DNA from: Aradus depressus
Lineage: Eukaryota; Arthropoda; Insecta; Hemiptera; Aradidae
Reading direction: 5' to 3'
Assembly: GCA_963662175.1 (NCBI GenBank)
Contig: OY759217.1
Location: forward strand, 11,844,562-11,908,561
DNA length: 64,000 nt
Shown one piece after another: positions 54,700 to 64,000 of the stretch. Positions within the stretch are counted from its first letter, which is position 1. The number at the start of each line of letters is the position of its first letter. The notes beneath the pieces were generated by a model. That model saw only the letters and a program-made list of their open reading frames with translations, searched no databases and was not told the origin of the DNA. Both the position numbers and the translations under genes were made by a program.

Positions 54700-54858
54700 A
54701 TGTGGGCGGTCGTGAAGAGGAGACGCCAAGGTGTGTCTCGACACAGTGCAGCTGGGCAGAGGGTCCGTCTTATAGGGCTTCTTGACCAATACTTGCAAAG
54801 GGCTGAGGGCACTTCTGTTCAGACAGCCAGACTGGACTCGACTCATCGGTCAGGTTAA
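54700..54858 (+). CDS. Candidate exon or small ORF, 52 residues
   Basis: MWAVVKRRRQGVSRHSAAGQ RVRLIGLLDQYLQRAEGTSV QTARLDSTHRSG, TAA at 54856. Composition far less AT-rich than surroundings. A donor-like TCAG|GTTAAC lies at 54854. The minus strand is also open (54846-54625) with a plausible peptide, so strand and reality are unsure. Confidence 0.3.
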   Translation: MWAVVKRRRQGVSRHSAAGQRVRLIGLLDQYLQRAEGTSVQTARLDSTHRSG

Positions 54859-55109
54859 CTAAACAACTATGGCCGCAGCCAACATTTGCACTTCACTGCT
54901 GGCGTCGCACCCTCCACACATACCCCATTGTTTTTATAAATTTTATAGAAAGTTGAACCTGAGGTTTTTTTTTCCATAAGTTAACCGTGTCTACGTAAAT
55001 CAAGCAGACGTCATAAAAAAAATGGGTTGATATCAGTTTTGGGGTGGCATTTATGTCGCAAAACGGGCGGCTTTCGAAAAATCATATTATTATAAAATGT
55101 ATTATAGAT

Positions 55110-55429
55110 AGTTATTATGACTCATGGCTTTAACTACAACATCATATCACCTACTGCCCGAGCGCTCTTTTGTCGCTCTAGTGGACGTGAGTCCGACTCT
55201 ACTGTGGAAGTCGTAAATTTTGAAATGTTGCCAACCCAGGTTTATTCACTTGGGGTAGGGGTCTTAAGTACCTGACATCGTACAGGCTCAGGACCATCGC
55301 TTGGTCCCATCCGTAGGACGGCGTTTTCAAGGTATTCTCACCTCCCAGATAAAAACCTAATGGCCTCTGCCAGGTTTCGAACCCGCGATTTTTAGCTCAC
55401 TAAGCTAGCACATAGCTACCGGCGCCCTC
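55110..55429 (-). repeat. SINE A copy
   Basis: TAGTTATTATGACTCATGGC to AGCTACCGGCGCCC. The box B region AGGTTTCGAACCCGCG is intact on the reverse strand. Several internal indels. Confidence 0.88.
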
Positions 55430-55717
55430 AAATGTATATTCCTTTATTTCAATTTTCTCTATTGGTATCTCGTAAAATGTACTGAAGGACCCAAAGTGAA
55501 AAGGTTTTATTTTTTGACCGATTTCGTCCAAAATCTTTTTTAGACATGAAGAAAGGGAAAACTCGTTTAAATAATTAAATGATAATAAATAATTACATTT
55601 TAAGTCTTAAATATATGTTAATTGACATTTTTTTCATGGAGAAAGAAAAATAGGGAGAAAACGTTTAATATCCGAATAGCGATTGAAAAAAATGTTGGTA
55701 TGCACATTTCAGTTTAG
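55430..55717. other. No recognisable feature, small D-like piece
   Basis: TTTTTTGACCGATTTCGTCC (about 55507) resembles the 47.25 kb D flank. Confidence 0.35.
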
Positions 55718-55719
55718 AC

Positions 55720-55800
55720 CAGTGGTTCCCAACCTTTCATAGCTCCCGACCCACGAAAATAGCAACCATTAAATTTCGGAGGGGAAGTTAATCGTCTATT
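55720..55800 (+). mobile_element. hAT-like terminal remnant
   Basis: CAGTGGTTCCCAACCTTTCA TAGCTCCCGACCCACG has the form of a hAT-family terminus. No matching 3' end is visible, so only one end survives. Confidence 0.5.
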
Positions 55801-55827
55801 TCTGTGACTCTATTTGTTATAATAAAA

Positions 55828-55829
55828 TA

Positions 55830-55888
<59 letters not shown>
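55828..55888. repeat. (TA)n microsatellite
   Basis: About 30 TA units, followed by three imperfect copies of a TTATATTAATTAGA(GA)T motif to 55950. Confidence 0.95.
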
Positions 55889-55890
<2 letters not shown>

Positions 55891-55936
55891 GAGGTTATAT
55901 TAATTAGATATTATATATTAATTAGAGATTATATAT

Positions 55937-56088
55937 TAATTAGAGGTTTCCTATAAAGTTATTCTGTTTGTAATAATTTATTATTATTCTCGATGTTTTT
56001 ATATATATATATATATATATATATAAAAACATCGAGAATAATAATAAATTATTACAAACAGAATAACTTTATAGGAAACCTCTAATTA
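55937..56088. repeat. Perfect palindrome, 152 bp
   Basis: Left arm TAATTAGAGGTTTCCTATAA to CTCGATGTTTTTATATAT, the right arm is its exact complement, centred at 56012.5 on (AT)n. No spacer. This may be a foldback element or a recent inverted duplication; such perfection also raises the possibility of an assembly artefact. Confidence 0.93.
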
Positions 56089-56759
56089 TAAACCTCTAAG
56101 ATGTTGTGGCTTACTCATTTGTTCATATAATATATTATTACAGCATCACTTCTCCCATTTATTTTTTGCCCAAAAAAAAGCAATTACAGACGTTTCGGAA
56201 AGCTCTCCCATCATCAGTTTCTATAATTCTTGTCCTATAATTCCTTCCGTCAATCAGAATCTTATTTTATATTATATAATTCTGTGATGTCGGAGCCATC
56301 TAATTTAGACGTTTGGTTCCACAAGGTCCAACTATACAACTTGGCAAATACACATCGGGAAGAATTACTTTGCCGATAATTCACCGACGACATTTTAGTT
56401 ATTTATACGGAATCATTAATCTGTACTTTCACTATTCAACATTTTGGCATTATCGAAATATAAATTATGTTGTTTTGTAATGCTTGGACTTTAAGAAATG
56501 AGGAAAGGGAAAACTTTTACTTATGTCGGAGCAGAAATAAGTGTTAATTTACGACATTTTTGTTTGCAAGAGAAAGAAAGGTAGGAAAAAAAAGTTTTAT
56601 GTCCGGATAGCGAATGGAAGAAATGTTGGCCAGGCACATTACTTATAGAAGTATAAGACCTCATACGTAGACGATGTAGTTTCATCTGATGTACATTTAG
56701 AATTGTAGATGGGTGGCATTTTTTCTGTATCAATCACCAAAAATGTATAAATCCGTATA
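56089..56759. other. Unassigned
   Basis: GACGTTTCGGAAAGCTCTCC then CATCATCAG (about 56188) is the 'GATGATGG...GAAACGTC' type of motif common in invertebrate mobile elements. No ORF. Confidence 0.35.
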
Positions 56760-56910
56760 CAGTAGAGTCTGGATTATCTGAATTGGATGGAATCGGGACA
56801 CCCTTGGGTTACTTATCGAAAAAAATAAATATCGGATTATTGAGAAATTGTATAATTCTATAAAACTTCGGATGCAATAATACATTAAAATTTTAATTTA
56901 CAAAATTGAG
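56760..56910 (+). mobile_element. pogo/Tigger-like end, single
   Basis: After TA (56758-56759) comes CAGTAGAGTCTGGATTATCT, GAATTGGATGGAATCGGGAC, similar to Tigger termini and to the 1109 end (CAGTAGACTCT). The other end is not found before the SINE A at 56912. Confidence 0.6.
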
Positions 56911-56911
56911 T

Positions 56912-57105
56912 TAGTTATTATAACTCATGCACGGGCTTCAAATATGAGGTAAGAATACCTACTCGTACTACCAGAGCGCTCATTTGTCGCTCCGGTTGGC
57001 ATGAGCCCGTCTCTACTATGTGAGTTTTATAGGATAGGGTCAAACTGACTGTACAGCCTCGGGACTATCGCTTAACGTCCCATGCGAAGGACGACGTGCT
57101 CGTAC
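56912..57105 (-). repeat. SINE A fragment, head deleted
   Basis: AGTTATTATAACTCATGCAC, TACCAGAGCGCTCATTTGTC, GACTATCGCTTAACGTCCCA, TGCGAAGGACGACGTGCTCG. Confidence 0.82.
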
Positions 57106-57108
57106 GAC

Positions 57109-57139
57109 ATCAGTTATATTACGACGTAATATAACTGAT
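57109..57139. repeat. Perfect 31-bp palindrome
   Basis: ATCAGTTATATTACG, a central A, and CGTAATATAACTGAT. Directly after the SINE A break. Confidence 0.9.
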
Positions 57140-57459
57140 ATCATAATCAATATACAATTCAGTAAGCCCTTAAAATAAATAGTGTTTATTATTAATTTAT
57201 TTTTATCATTTCGGTTGAGATTTATCATAAGGGAAGGTTTTTAATAACTTTTTGCCATCCGAAGAACATTTTAAGTAAATTTTTGGATTTATAGGCCATA
57301 TGAAAATAACTCAAAATTAGACAGTGTATCCCTTTTATCCATTATTTTTGTAAATATGATGAGCCAGCAATTCAGCAAGCTGTAAGATAGTAATTCAACA
57401 CAACTTTCGTGTACATTTTTATTATAACCGGAAAACAATTGATATGATAAATAAATACT
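57140..57459. other. No recognisable feature
   Basis: AT-rich. Confidence 0.45.
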
Positions 57460-57688
57460 GGGAGCCATGGTGGCCGTGGGGGCTAGAGCGTAGGGCTTTG
57501 GTCGCAAGGTCTCACCATGGTTTGCGGGTTCGAATCCCGACCGGGAGTGAGTTTTATTTCGTAGATAGAACTCCCTTCCGGGGTCATGGATGTCGTAAAT
57601 AATTAGGTAGGTAACAACACCATTATAAGAGTCATGGCTAATATGCATCGTACATAAAGGCCAAAAAAAAAAAAAAAAAAAAAAAAAA
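57460..57688 (+). repeat. SINE B copy with long A tail
   Basis: GGGAGCCATGGTGGCCGTGG, TTTGCGGGTTCGAATCCCGA, GGGGTCATGGATGTCGTAAA, tail of more than 24 A. Target duplication not identifiable. Confidence 0.9.
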
Positions 57689-58171
57689 TAAGGTTGTAAA
57701 TCCGAAAATTTACTTAAACATACTAAAACATATGACTACTTAACATAAGCCAACATACGAAATCTTGTCTTTGAGTTCTTCATGTGGAGCTACACACACG
57801 GAAGTAGACCAATAGTTTTTAACTCGGTGAACAGAAAAAAAAAATAGTACTAGATCTTTTTTGACTAAACGAAGAAACTTTGTCGATCAATTTTTTCTAT
57901 GTCATTTTGCGCTCCGATGTCGATATATCGAAATATATCAACAGCGAAACCATCGTTGTGGGTGTTCAGCCGGAAAGACCAATAGCAAGTTTGATTTCCT
58001 GCTCTCAAAACAATAGCGCTGCTAGTAATCAGAGGACCTGCTTCAATATAATTAGTTGTAAAGTTACGTAAACTTTGGAGGTCACTTTCACTGCCATGGC
58101 CGAGACAGCTTTCTACCGCGGAGCTGGACGTCCGGGGGAGGGCAGGGAGACGGGCAAAAAAAGGAACATAC
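57689..58171. other. Unassigned; minus strand open
   Basis: The long minus ORF (58428-57865) runs through this and the candidate exon. Beyond the donor at 58171 the frame is probably intronic. Confidence 0.3.
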
Positions 58172-58293
58172 CTGACTACCAGGACAATCAGAGAGCAGAG
58201 AGCATAGGGGGAAATGTCTGTCTTAATGGGGACGGACACTCCACTTCCGTCAGACCGACCGCTCTCATGAAGGTTACACACTTCCGAGGACAT
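58172..58293 (-). CDS. Candidate first coding exon, membrane-like protein
   Basis: Minus: GGAGGATG start at 58293, then MSSEVCNLHESGRSDGSGVS VPIKTDISPYALCSLIVLVV, ending at CAG|GTATGT (donor 58171). Codon third positions are GC-rich against an AT-rich background, and a hydrophobic stretch begins near residue 31. It would be an N-terminal soluble segment followed by a membrane helix. Family unknown. The frame stays open upstream (58294-58428), where it runs into a J repeat. Confidence 0.38.
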
Positions 58294-58329
58294 CCTCCAC
58301 TTCACAGAATTAAGGAAATTAAAAAAAAA

Positions 58330-58510
58330 AAAATGTCGGTGAATCACAGGCAATGTACTTCCCCAGAGAGAATAAATAAAGTTTAGCTCCCCCTCCAAAA
58401 TTATTAGGCAATTTGGGCTAAAAAACATAGGGTCTTCTGAATATTCATACTAAATTATGTGTCAATAAATTCATTGCATCGCCAATTATTGAGGTTTTTG
58501 AGTTAAATGA
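58330..58510 (-). repeat. J-family terminus after an A run
   Basis: AAAAAAAAATGTCGGTGAAT, CACAGGCAATGTACTTCCCC, AGTTTAGCTCCCCCTCCAAA, CATACTAAATTATGTGTCAA. Confidence 0.8.
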
Positions 58511-58879
58511 AGAGATTAACATTAACAGAATATTTTCAAAAATGTAGCGGCATTTGAATCGCAAGAGATATCTGAAGGGAGAGAGCTTACCAATGATGTT
58601 GATATACAACTTGGATAGCGAACCCTACATCTAATTATCTGGATATCTACATAATGGATATGGACAGGGTTCAGGTCAACCATTAATAATGGACATACAA
58701 TGTTAGGCTAAACAGCCGAGTCCAATCAGAGACCACATGAGACTAATTAGATGACAAAAGTAACATTTCTAAGGGCATTTCACAAGAGTAGCTCATATCA
58801 GCGCAGGCATATCAAACTCCCCCGTCCATTTTTGTTTTTTATATTGCAAAGAATTTCCTACCATAATGGGAGTCTAGCT
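58511..58879. other. No recognisable feature
   Basis: Mixed, no frame. Confidence 0.45.
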
Positions 58880-59010
58880 CCTACGATTTTAGATACTCGT
58901 TAAAGAGGTTAATAAACCTGGATAGGCAAAATTTAAAATTCACACAATAGAGACGGTCTCATGTCCACCAGAGCGACGAAAGAGCGCTCTGGTGGTAGGC
59001 CGCGAAGTTG
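58880..59010 (+). repeat. SINE A 3' half
   Basis: CTACGATTTTAGATACTCGT, ATGTCCACCAGAGCGACGAA, AGAGCGCTCTGGTGGTAGGC. Confidence 0.75.
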
Positions 59011-59076
59011 TACAGTACTAGAACAAGATTTTCCCCATATCAAAAATTGTTTTTCGAATAATCTATAGAGAGAGAC

Positions 59077-59578
59077 CAATTGAATGGGTGTCTGGAAAAG
59101 GGACCTCTGTCGTGATTTTTTGAAAAAAAAAACTGTTTTTTCTTGGAAGAAGGACTTATGTGATGTGGAGCAAGCACCTGCATAGTTTTAAGTTCAATAC
59201 TCTGCCACTAGATGCCATGAACCTTGATTAATGAAGGCGCGAACGGAGGTCACGTGGAAGAAGGGCCTATGTTATCTTTAGTAGTGTGATAAAGAAAATT
59301 ATTTAAAATAATAATTAAATAAATAAAATTATATACGTCGTTACCTTCACAGTAGTACTTTTGCAGTATTTTGTATTAATCAATAATTTTTTTTATGTTC
59401 CGCCCTTATTTTGGAATAAACAAATCATGAAAAAAATGTTTCTGTTTTCAGTATTTTTCCAATGGAAAAATGGCCTATGTCATTTTCAGCTGGTTTTTAT
59501 TATATTGCAATTGTTTCAGTTCAAAATTGAGCTCCTGTAAAGTTTGAAAAACCCTTCTTTCAGACACCCATTCAATTG
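59077..59578. mobile_element. Possible element with inverted ends and internal repeats
   Basis: Ends CAATTGAATGGGTGTCTGG and CAGACACCCATTCAATTG are inverted over about 18 bp. Inside, AGAAGGACTTATGTGATGTG (59152), AGAAGGGCCTATGTTAT (59259) and AATGGCCTATGTCATTTTC (59468) repeat one motif. No ORF. Not matched to any other copy here. Confidence 0.5.
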
Positions 59579-60510
59579 TAAAACCAGAGATGGCCTTCAG
59601 GGTGTCTTTTTATGACTGTATGTTGAACATAGCGGTAGTACAATACGATCTCGAATATCAGAACAATCCGTGGAAAGAGAGAGAAAAGAAAAGGTCGATT
59701 TCATACAAAAAAAAAAAAAACTCCATTGATATTTCAATGACAGTTAGTCAATCTATGATCCACAGTTATCTGTTGTGTCTTATCCATACGTCCTGTTGCG
59801 TCTGTCCACGTTATGTTGTCCTCATGTAACAACATACCATGTTGATGTTGATCGACCCCCTGATGACTGTTCACATCTATACATTTCTAGTCATGTCTTC
59901 CTCTCTGTTCTATTTGCCTATTGTCGTCATCGACTAGACCACATAGCTAGACGAGGCTGACTGATTGACAAATACAACGCATGACTTGACACTACCAGTC
60001 GCTCTAGCTACGTAACAGAACTCAAATCAGTTGGATAGTCGTCGGTACAAGTTGCTCCTGAGAACACTGTTCGTCCCCAGTGCTGTATCTCATCTTTGGT
60101 AAATACATTTCACTTTGGCTGTATAATCTTAAGATAACTCACAGCAATGTTAGTCGTCCGCTGCAGATTATGTTAAGACAGAAATCATTCCAAAGAAGGT
60201 GTTTTGGGTTGGCTTGCACACCAAATCATCTCTAGAGAAAAACTTAACTTAATTATTGTTCAACAGATTTGTTATCATCGTTTCGACAAAAAATTATTTT
60301 TTTCAAAACTTTTTATTGGAAACTACCTTTAATTATTAACCCATTTTTCAAAATTTTTAATGGGACTATCTACATTCTAAGATGAGCTTATATACCAAGT
60401 TTTATTAAAATCCGTTCTGAGGTTCTTGAGTTAGGTTCTTGTCAAGGATTTCGGGGTCAGACAGGCTCATGATAACTAAAATAAGATACATATAAAATAA
60501 TATACAGGGT
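59579..60510. other. Unassigned
   Basis: Some less AT-rich sequence (59770-60080). Overlapping short ORFs without motifs. GGTTCTTGAGTTAGG (60420) resembles the K-family block. Confidence 0.35.
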
Positions 60511-60515
60511 GTAAT

Positions 60516-60820
60516 TAGTTATTGTGACTCATGCCCTGGCTTTAACTACGAGGTAATATCGCCTACTACCGGAGTGTTCTTTCATCGCTCAGGTGAACAA
60601 GAGCCCGACCCTACTGTGAGAGTCCCAAAATTTTGCCTACACTAAATTTTTATTCACCTAGGGCAGAAGTCTTTAACGAGTATCTGACATCGTAAAGGCT
60701 CTGAACCATCGCTTTACGTCCCATCCGAACGACAGCATGCCAGATAAAAAACCTAAGGGCCTCGGCCCGGTTTCGAACCCGCGAAGCAAGGACGCTACAT
60801 CTGAGCTACCGGTCCCCCCT
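60516..60820 (-). repeat. SINE A copy, diverged
   Basis: AGTTATTGTGACTCATGCCC to CATCTGAGCTACCGGTCCCC. Box B complement CCCGGTTTCGAACCCGCG retained. Confidence 0.88.
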
Positions 60821-60931
60821 TACACGGGTGTACATGACGATAATGTATAGTATCAGTAATATAACACGACAACAAAGTAAAGACGCCGTCAGAGCTAGAG
60901 CCAGTCTCGATCACTCTACTGAGAAACTCAC

Positions 60932-60964
60932 CTGACCCCTCCACAACTTATTCAAGGTGCTCAT
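60932..60964 (-). CDS. Candidate first coding exon, 11 codons
   Basis: On the minus strand ATG (60964) opens MSTLNKLWRGQ and is followed directly by the consensus-quality donor CAG|GTGAGT at 60931. An in-frame TGA lies 27 bp upstream of the ATG, so this methionine would be the start. The next exon is not identified; 58172-58293 is on the same strand in the right direction, but its own ATG makes a join uncertain. Confidence 0.35.
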
Positions 60965-61924
60965 GATGCATATCCGTTCGCTTTTTTGTCACAGTTTAAT
61001 GAGTTTACTAATTTGGGAAAGTACGAGCTAATACGATGTTTACATATAAAAAAAATTAAACAGAACAGGAACATCTACTATGGTAACTCAACCCAATGAT
61101 GAAGTATATTAATTCATAAATAAATCCATTGTTTATGGTCAAATAAAATTTATTTTATCGATTTATTCTGCACAAAGCCACTGGACCGCTTTATGACAGA
61201 GTTTCGTACAGCTTTGACCAGCTCATGAATTATCTTTTCCGCACTGAACATTTTTGGACAAGGGGAAGAAAACTTGATGAGTTTCCCGGTCAAAAATGTT
61301 TTGTTTTTTTTAAGGGAAAGCCTCATTTTTCCTATTAGAACAGATTTTTTTTATACCTTGGGCATTGGGTCGCTCAAAGTGGACAGTACTGAAGTGAGGC
61401 TAGAGTAGCGAGTGGCAGTCAGTCGGACATTCCTGTATCTGGTATCACCGTTATTCACCTGACTCAGAGATGGCCTACTTCCAACAGGGTGCTCACCGCT
61501 TTACCTACCTACCTACCTTTAGTACGAAAATCACCTATGTGATTAGCAAATATCGCAATCACTTTGTATGTAAGACTCCGCCCCTACTCTCATCGCTCGC
61601 CAACTTCATCTGCTATCACCCATAACAGTCTTCCTTGGATGACATTAGACTTTAACTGCATTGGAAATAATTTTCTAATAGGCGGTTAAGAGATTTAAGA
61701 GAACGTTCGGTGTAGTTCGTGCATAATTCAACTTAATTGACCTTTTAATAAGATCTGATCTTTTTAAACCAACAAAAAAAAAAAAACATTTCTGGGCTCC
61801 AGAGCGAATATAGAAGTGCCAAATATTCCATTGATCAAAAGAGTTGAAAATATTATTTAATACTAGGTCAACAGCTATTTAGTACTCACTTTAGGTTTTA
61901 GGCCCCACACAATACCCTCTACCG
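60965..61924. other. Unassigned; possible upstream region of the minus exon
   Basis: No clear TATA or initiator. Direct repeats TACCTACCTACC at about 61503. Confidence 0.35.
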
Positions 61925-62690
61925 TTCAATTTAGATACGCCACATAGCCTATGATTGATCAAGCTTGTAAGTATGTTGATGGAAATTGATCACTCGTTGA
62001 AGAGCTAAGAGTCATTGTATGTTTTGGTCCACCTTGCAAGCCCCTTCCCCCTCCCCTACAGTTCAAAATTTCAAGACGCCGCATCGCCTATGTTTTAACT
62101 GGGCTTATGACGATGCTACATGTGGAATTTCATGAAAATTCAATCAACCGTAGAAGAGCTGAGTCGGCCCCTTCATAATACTTCCTGAAATTCTTCTCTT
62201 CACAAGCCCTCCTACCCCCCCCCCCCCTCCCCTCCCCCCATCCTCCAGTTCAAAGAGATTTCATAAAGCGTATGTCTATGTTTGAACCGGGCTTATTAGG
62301 AAGCTACATATGAAATTTCATGAAAACCCGATCAACCGTAAAAGAGTTAATATTCGATTTACGATTGGCCCCCTCATAACCCCTCTTGAAACTTCTCTCT
62401 TTACAAGTCATCCCCCCTTCAGGTTCAAATTTTCGAGATGTCTCATAGCCTATGTTTGTGGCGGGCTTATAAGGATGCAACGTGAATTTTCATGAAAATC
62501 TGATTAATCATTGAAGAGCTAGTACTCAATTTTATGATTTGGCCTCCTGACCCCCCCCCCCCCCCCCCCCAGTTCATAATTTCAAGATGCCACATAGCCT
62601 TTGTTAGAACCGGACGCTACATGTGAAATTTCATGTAAATCTGATTAACAGTTGAAGAGATGTCACTCAAATTAATGTCCGCCCGGCCTC
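61925..62690 (+). repeat. K-family array, five diverged units with C tracts
   Basis: Units near 61925, 62065, 62250, 62430 and 62578. Each reads CACATAGCCTATGTTTGA, GGGCTTATAAGGA(T/C)GC, 'TGAAATTTCATGAAAATCTG', 'AACCGTTGAAGAGCT', then 'GGCCCCCTCATAACC' and a C tract (62215-62227, 62551-62570). A further unit lies at 10.2 kb. Confidence 0.88.
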
Positions 62691-63284
62691 AAATGAGGGG
62701 TAATGTAGATTGTTGTCAAATTAACAATGGTCCTTTGGTGCTACAAACAGATGGTAAACAAAAATTAAAAGTGTTTACAAGAACTAATTAAGATAGACAC
62801 TTCAGGAGGGACACGGATGGCTCGGTCTCAGATAGATGGCTATCTCACACAACTTCATTTAGTTCAGCTTAGTTGGGATTCCTAACCTACCAGAACTAGC
62901 TCCTCCCCCCCACCTCACACACTTTCTAATTATTCGTACCTCACTTTTATTCAATCTTACCCGTACATACTACAGGTTCGGTCAAAAAAAGTTCAACTTA
63001 ACTCTATTGCTTATGTCGTCCCATTCATTTCAGGGATGGCCCGACAATCCTCCCTGAAATCTGAGATAGTGCTGGCCGAGAGACTTGTCACATTAAAATA
63101 ACGGATGTACTTGAAGAGGGCTGGCACTAGTCATTTCCTCCTCTTCTACATTCACATTCAGCTCTTCCTCTCCCTCTTGGTCTACCACCACTGCTGGTTA
63201 GAAGTTGGCAGAGTGAGAGTGGCTTGAGGGATCACCTGGGCTACTGTAGCCTCCTCTGTTTAGATCACTTCGTATTTTCTACTT
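62691..63284. other. No recognisable feature
   Basis: Moderate composition, no frame or repeat. Confidence 0.4.
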
Positions 63285-63672
63285 CCTCAGTTATACGAAG
63301 TATAGGGGAAGTTATGTAATATGTCAGAAATTCTATGTTGTTTTCACCAGAATTTCATGCTGCTCGACTCCTTGTTGATTGCAAAAATAAAATAAAAATA
63401 TCCGTTTTTCGATAGAATCGACGCGAAATTTTACATGTGCATCCGGAACCCCATAAGAACGACATCAACTAATTTTTAGTGGAATCGGGATAAGGAAAAA
63501 GGAGAATTGTACTGTCTGTGTAACGAATGTTACGAAATTTAGTATGAGTGAGACACCTATTGATTTTCAACCAAATCTATAAATTAGTTCCAGAGGGAGA
63601 GCGAAAACTTACGTTGTTTAATTCGCAACTGGGAAGTACATTTTCCGGTGATTCACCGACGATTATTTTATT
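63285..63672 (+). repeat. J-family copy with both termini
   Basis: CACTTCGTATTTTCTACTTC precedes the cap CTTCCTCAGTTATACGAAGT, ATAGGGGAAGTTATGTAATA. Interior CGACGCGAAATTTTACATGT, TGCATCCGGAACCCCATAAG. Ends GGGAAGTACATTTTCCGGTG, ATTCACCGAC. Best reference for both J ends. Confidence 0.88.
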
Positions 63673-64000
63673 CTTTGTTTATCACGATTCTGGTTTGATG
63701 TCTACAAAACACCAACTTTAGACACTTTAAATAATGCCCTCAACTCATACAAACTCTCACGTATCAAAACAACTTTCTATTATATCACTTCCCAGAGAAT
63801 GGTTGTAAAAATATGTCTGTTTTTTTTCCCCCTTATCACCAGGAAGAAAAAATGCATTGATCCCTATTTATGGTAATACGCACTTAAGTGTTTCAATCTG
63901 ATAATATATCACACTATCCGGAGATATTGGTAAACATACTGAATACATCTAGATCGTGTTACGTGAAGAGTGTACAACATTGCAACGTTATCTGACTCGG
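63673..64000. other. No recognisable feature
   Basis: AT-rich to the window edge. Confidence 0.45.

Noticed and set aside
57865..58428. 187-codon minus ORF as a single gene
   Set aside because: It starts in a J repeat and continues past a good splice donor. Only the GC-shifted centre (58172-58293) was kept as a candidate exon.
1..64000. CRISPR arrays, operons, prophage, toxin-antitoxin or viral genes
   Set aside because: No direct-repeat/spacer pattern, ribosome-binding sites or viral protein motifs were seen; the window is eukaryotic repeat DNA.

Overview
This is a eukaryotic, intergenic- or intron-like stretch. It is strongly AT-rich, has no dense coding, and is built almost entirely from dispersed repeats. 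Two tRNA-derived SINE families carry clear target-site duplications. With pogo/Tigger ends, non-LTR retrotransposon tails and several hairpin or inverted-repeat elements, the composition points to an animal genome, most likely an arthropod (possibly a hemipteran insect; that guess is weak). There is no rRNA, CRISPR, operon or prokaryotic signature, and no complete gene I can name.

Repeat families, with the labels used below. SINE A: about 350 bp, tRNA-like head with box A and box B, about 20 copies or fragments. SINE B: about 200 bp, tRNA-like head and A-rich tail, five copies. J: a hairpin-capped family of about 400-550 bp, 26 pieces, the most pervasive element here. 'J +' means reading from the cap ACTTCCCCAG to the end GATTCACCGAC. 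C: about 800 bp, four copies. D and E: E is a short element with inverted ends that often abuts D, so the two may be one composite element. G, H and K: minor families. There are also two pogo/Tigger elements (one with exact ends), a foldback element with 6-bp flanking duplication, several near-perfect palindromes, and three tandem arrays (about 188 bp at 42.5-43.3 kb, about 82 bp at 53.1-53.4 kb, about 86 bp at 35.9-36.2 kb).

Layout. 0-16 kb: foldback, Tigger element, J/D/E/SINE copies, a non-LTR RNase H plus zinc-knuckle pseudogene at 13.6-14.3 kb. 16-27 kb: candidate EGF-like exon at 16.43 kb, C+SINE pairs, many J copies and a foldback inside one J copy. 27-38 kb: mostly unassigned sequence with G, E and D elements, an AT-rich desert at 33.2-33.7 kb, and exon-like ORFs at 36.2 and 37.6 kb. 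38-50 kb: SINEs, C copies, the 188-bp array and E+D composites. 50-53 kb: a 246-bp near-palindrome and a run of exon-like pieces with compatible splice phases. 53-64 kb: minisatellite, perfect 152-bp palindrome, (TA)n, a second Tigger end, two exon-like segments on the minus strand (58.2 and 60.9 kb), a new inverted-repeat element at 59.1-59.6 kb and K repeats.

Host-gene content is uncertain. Nearly all longer ORFs lie in repeats or are open on both strands. The most exon-like segments were chosen for splice sites, phase, composition or motif; all are low-confidence candidates. If real, they are isolated exons of genes with long, repeat-filled introns.
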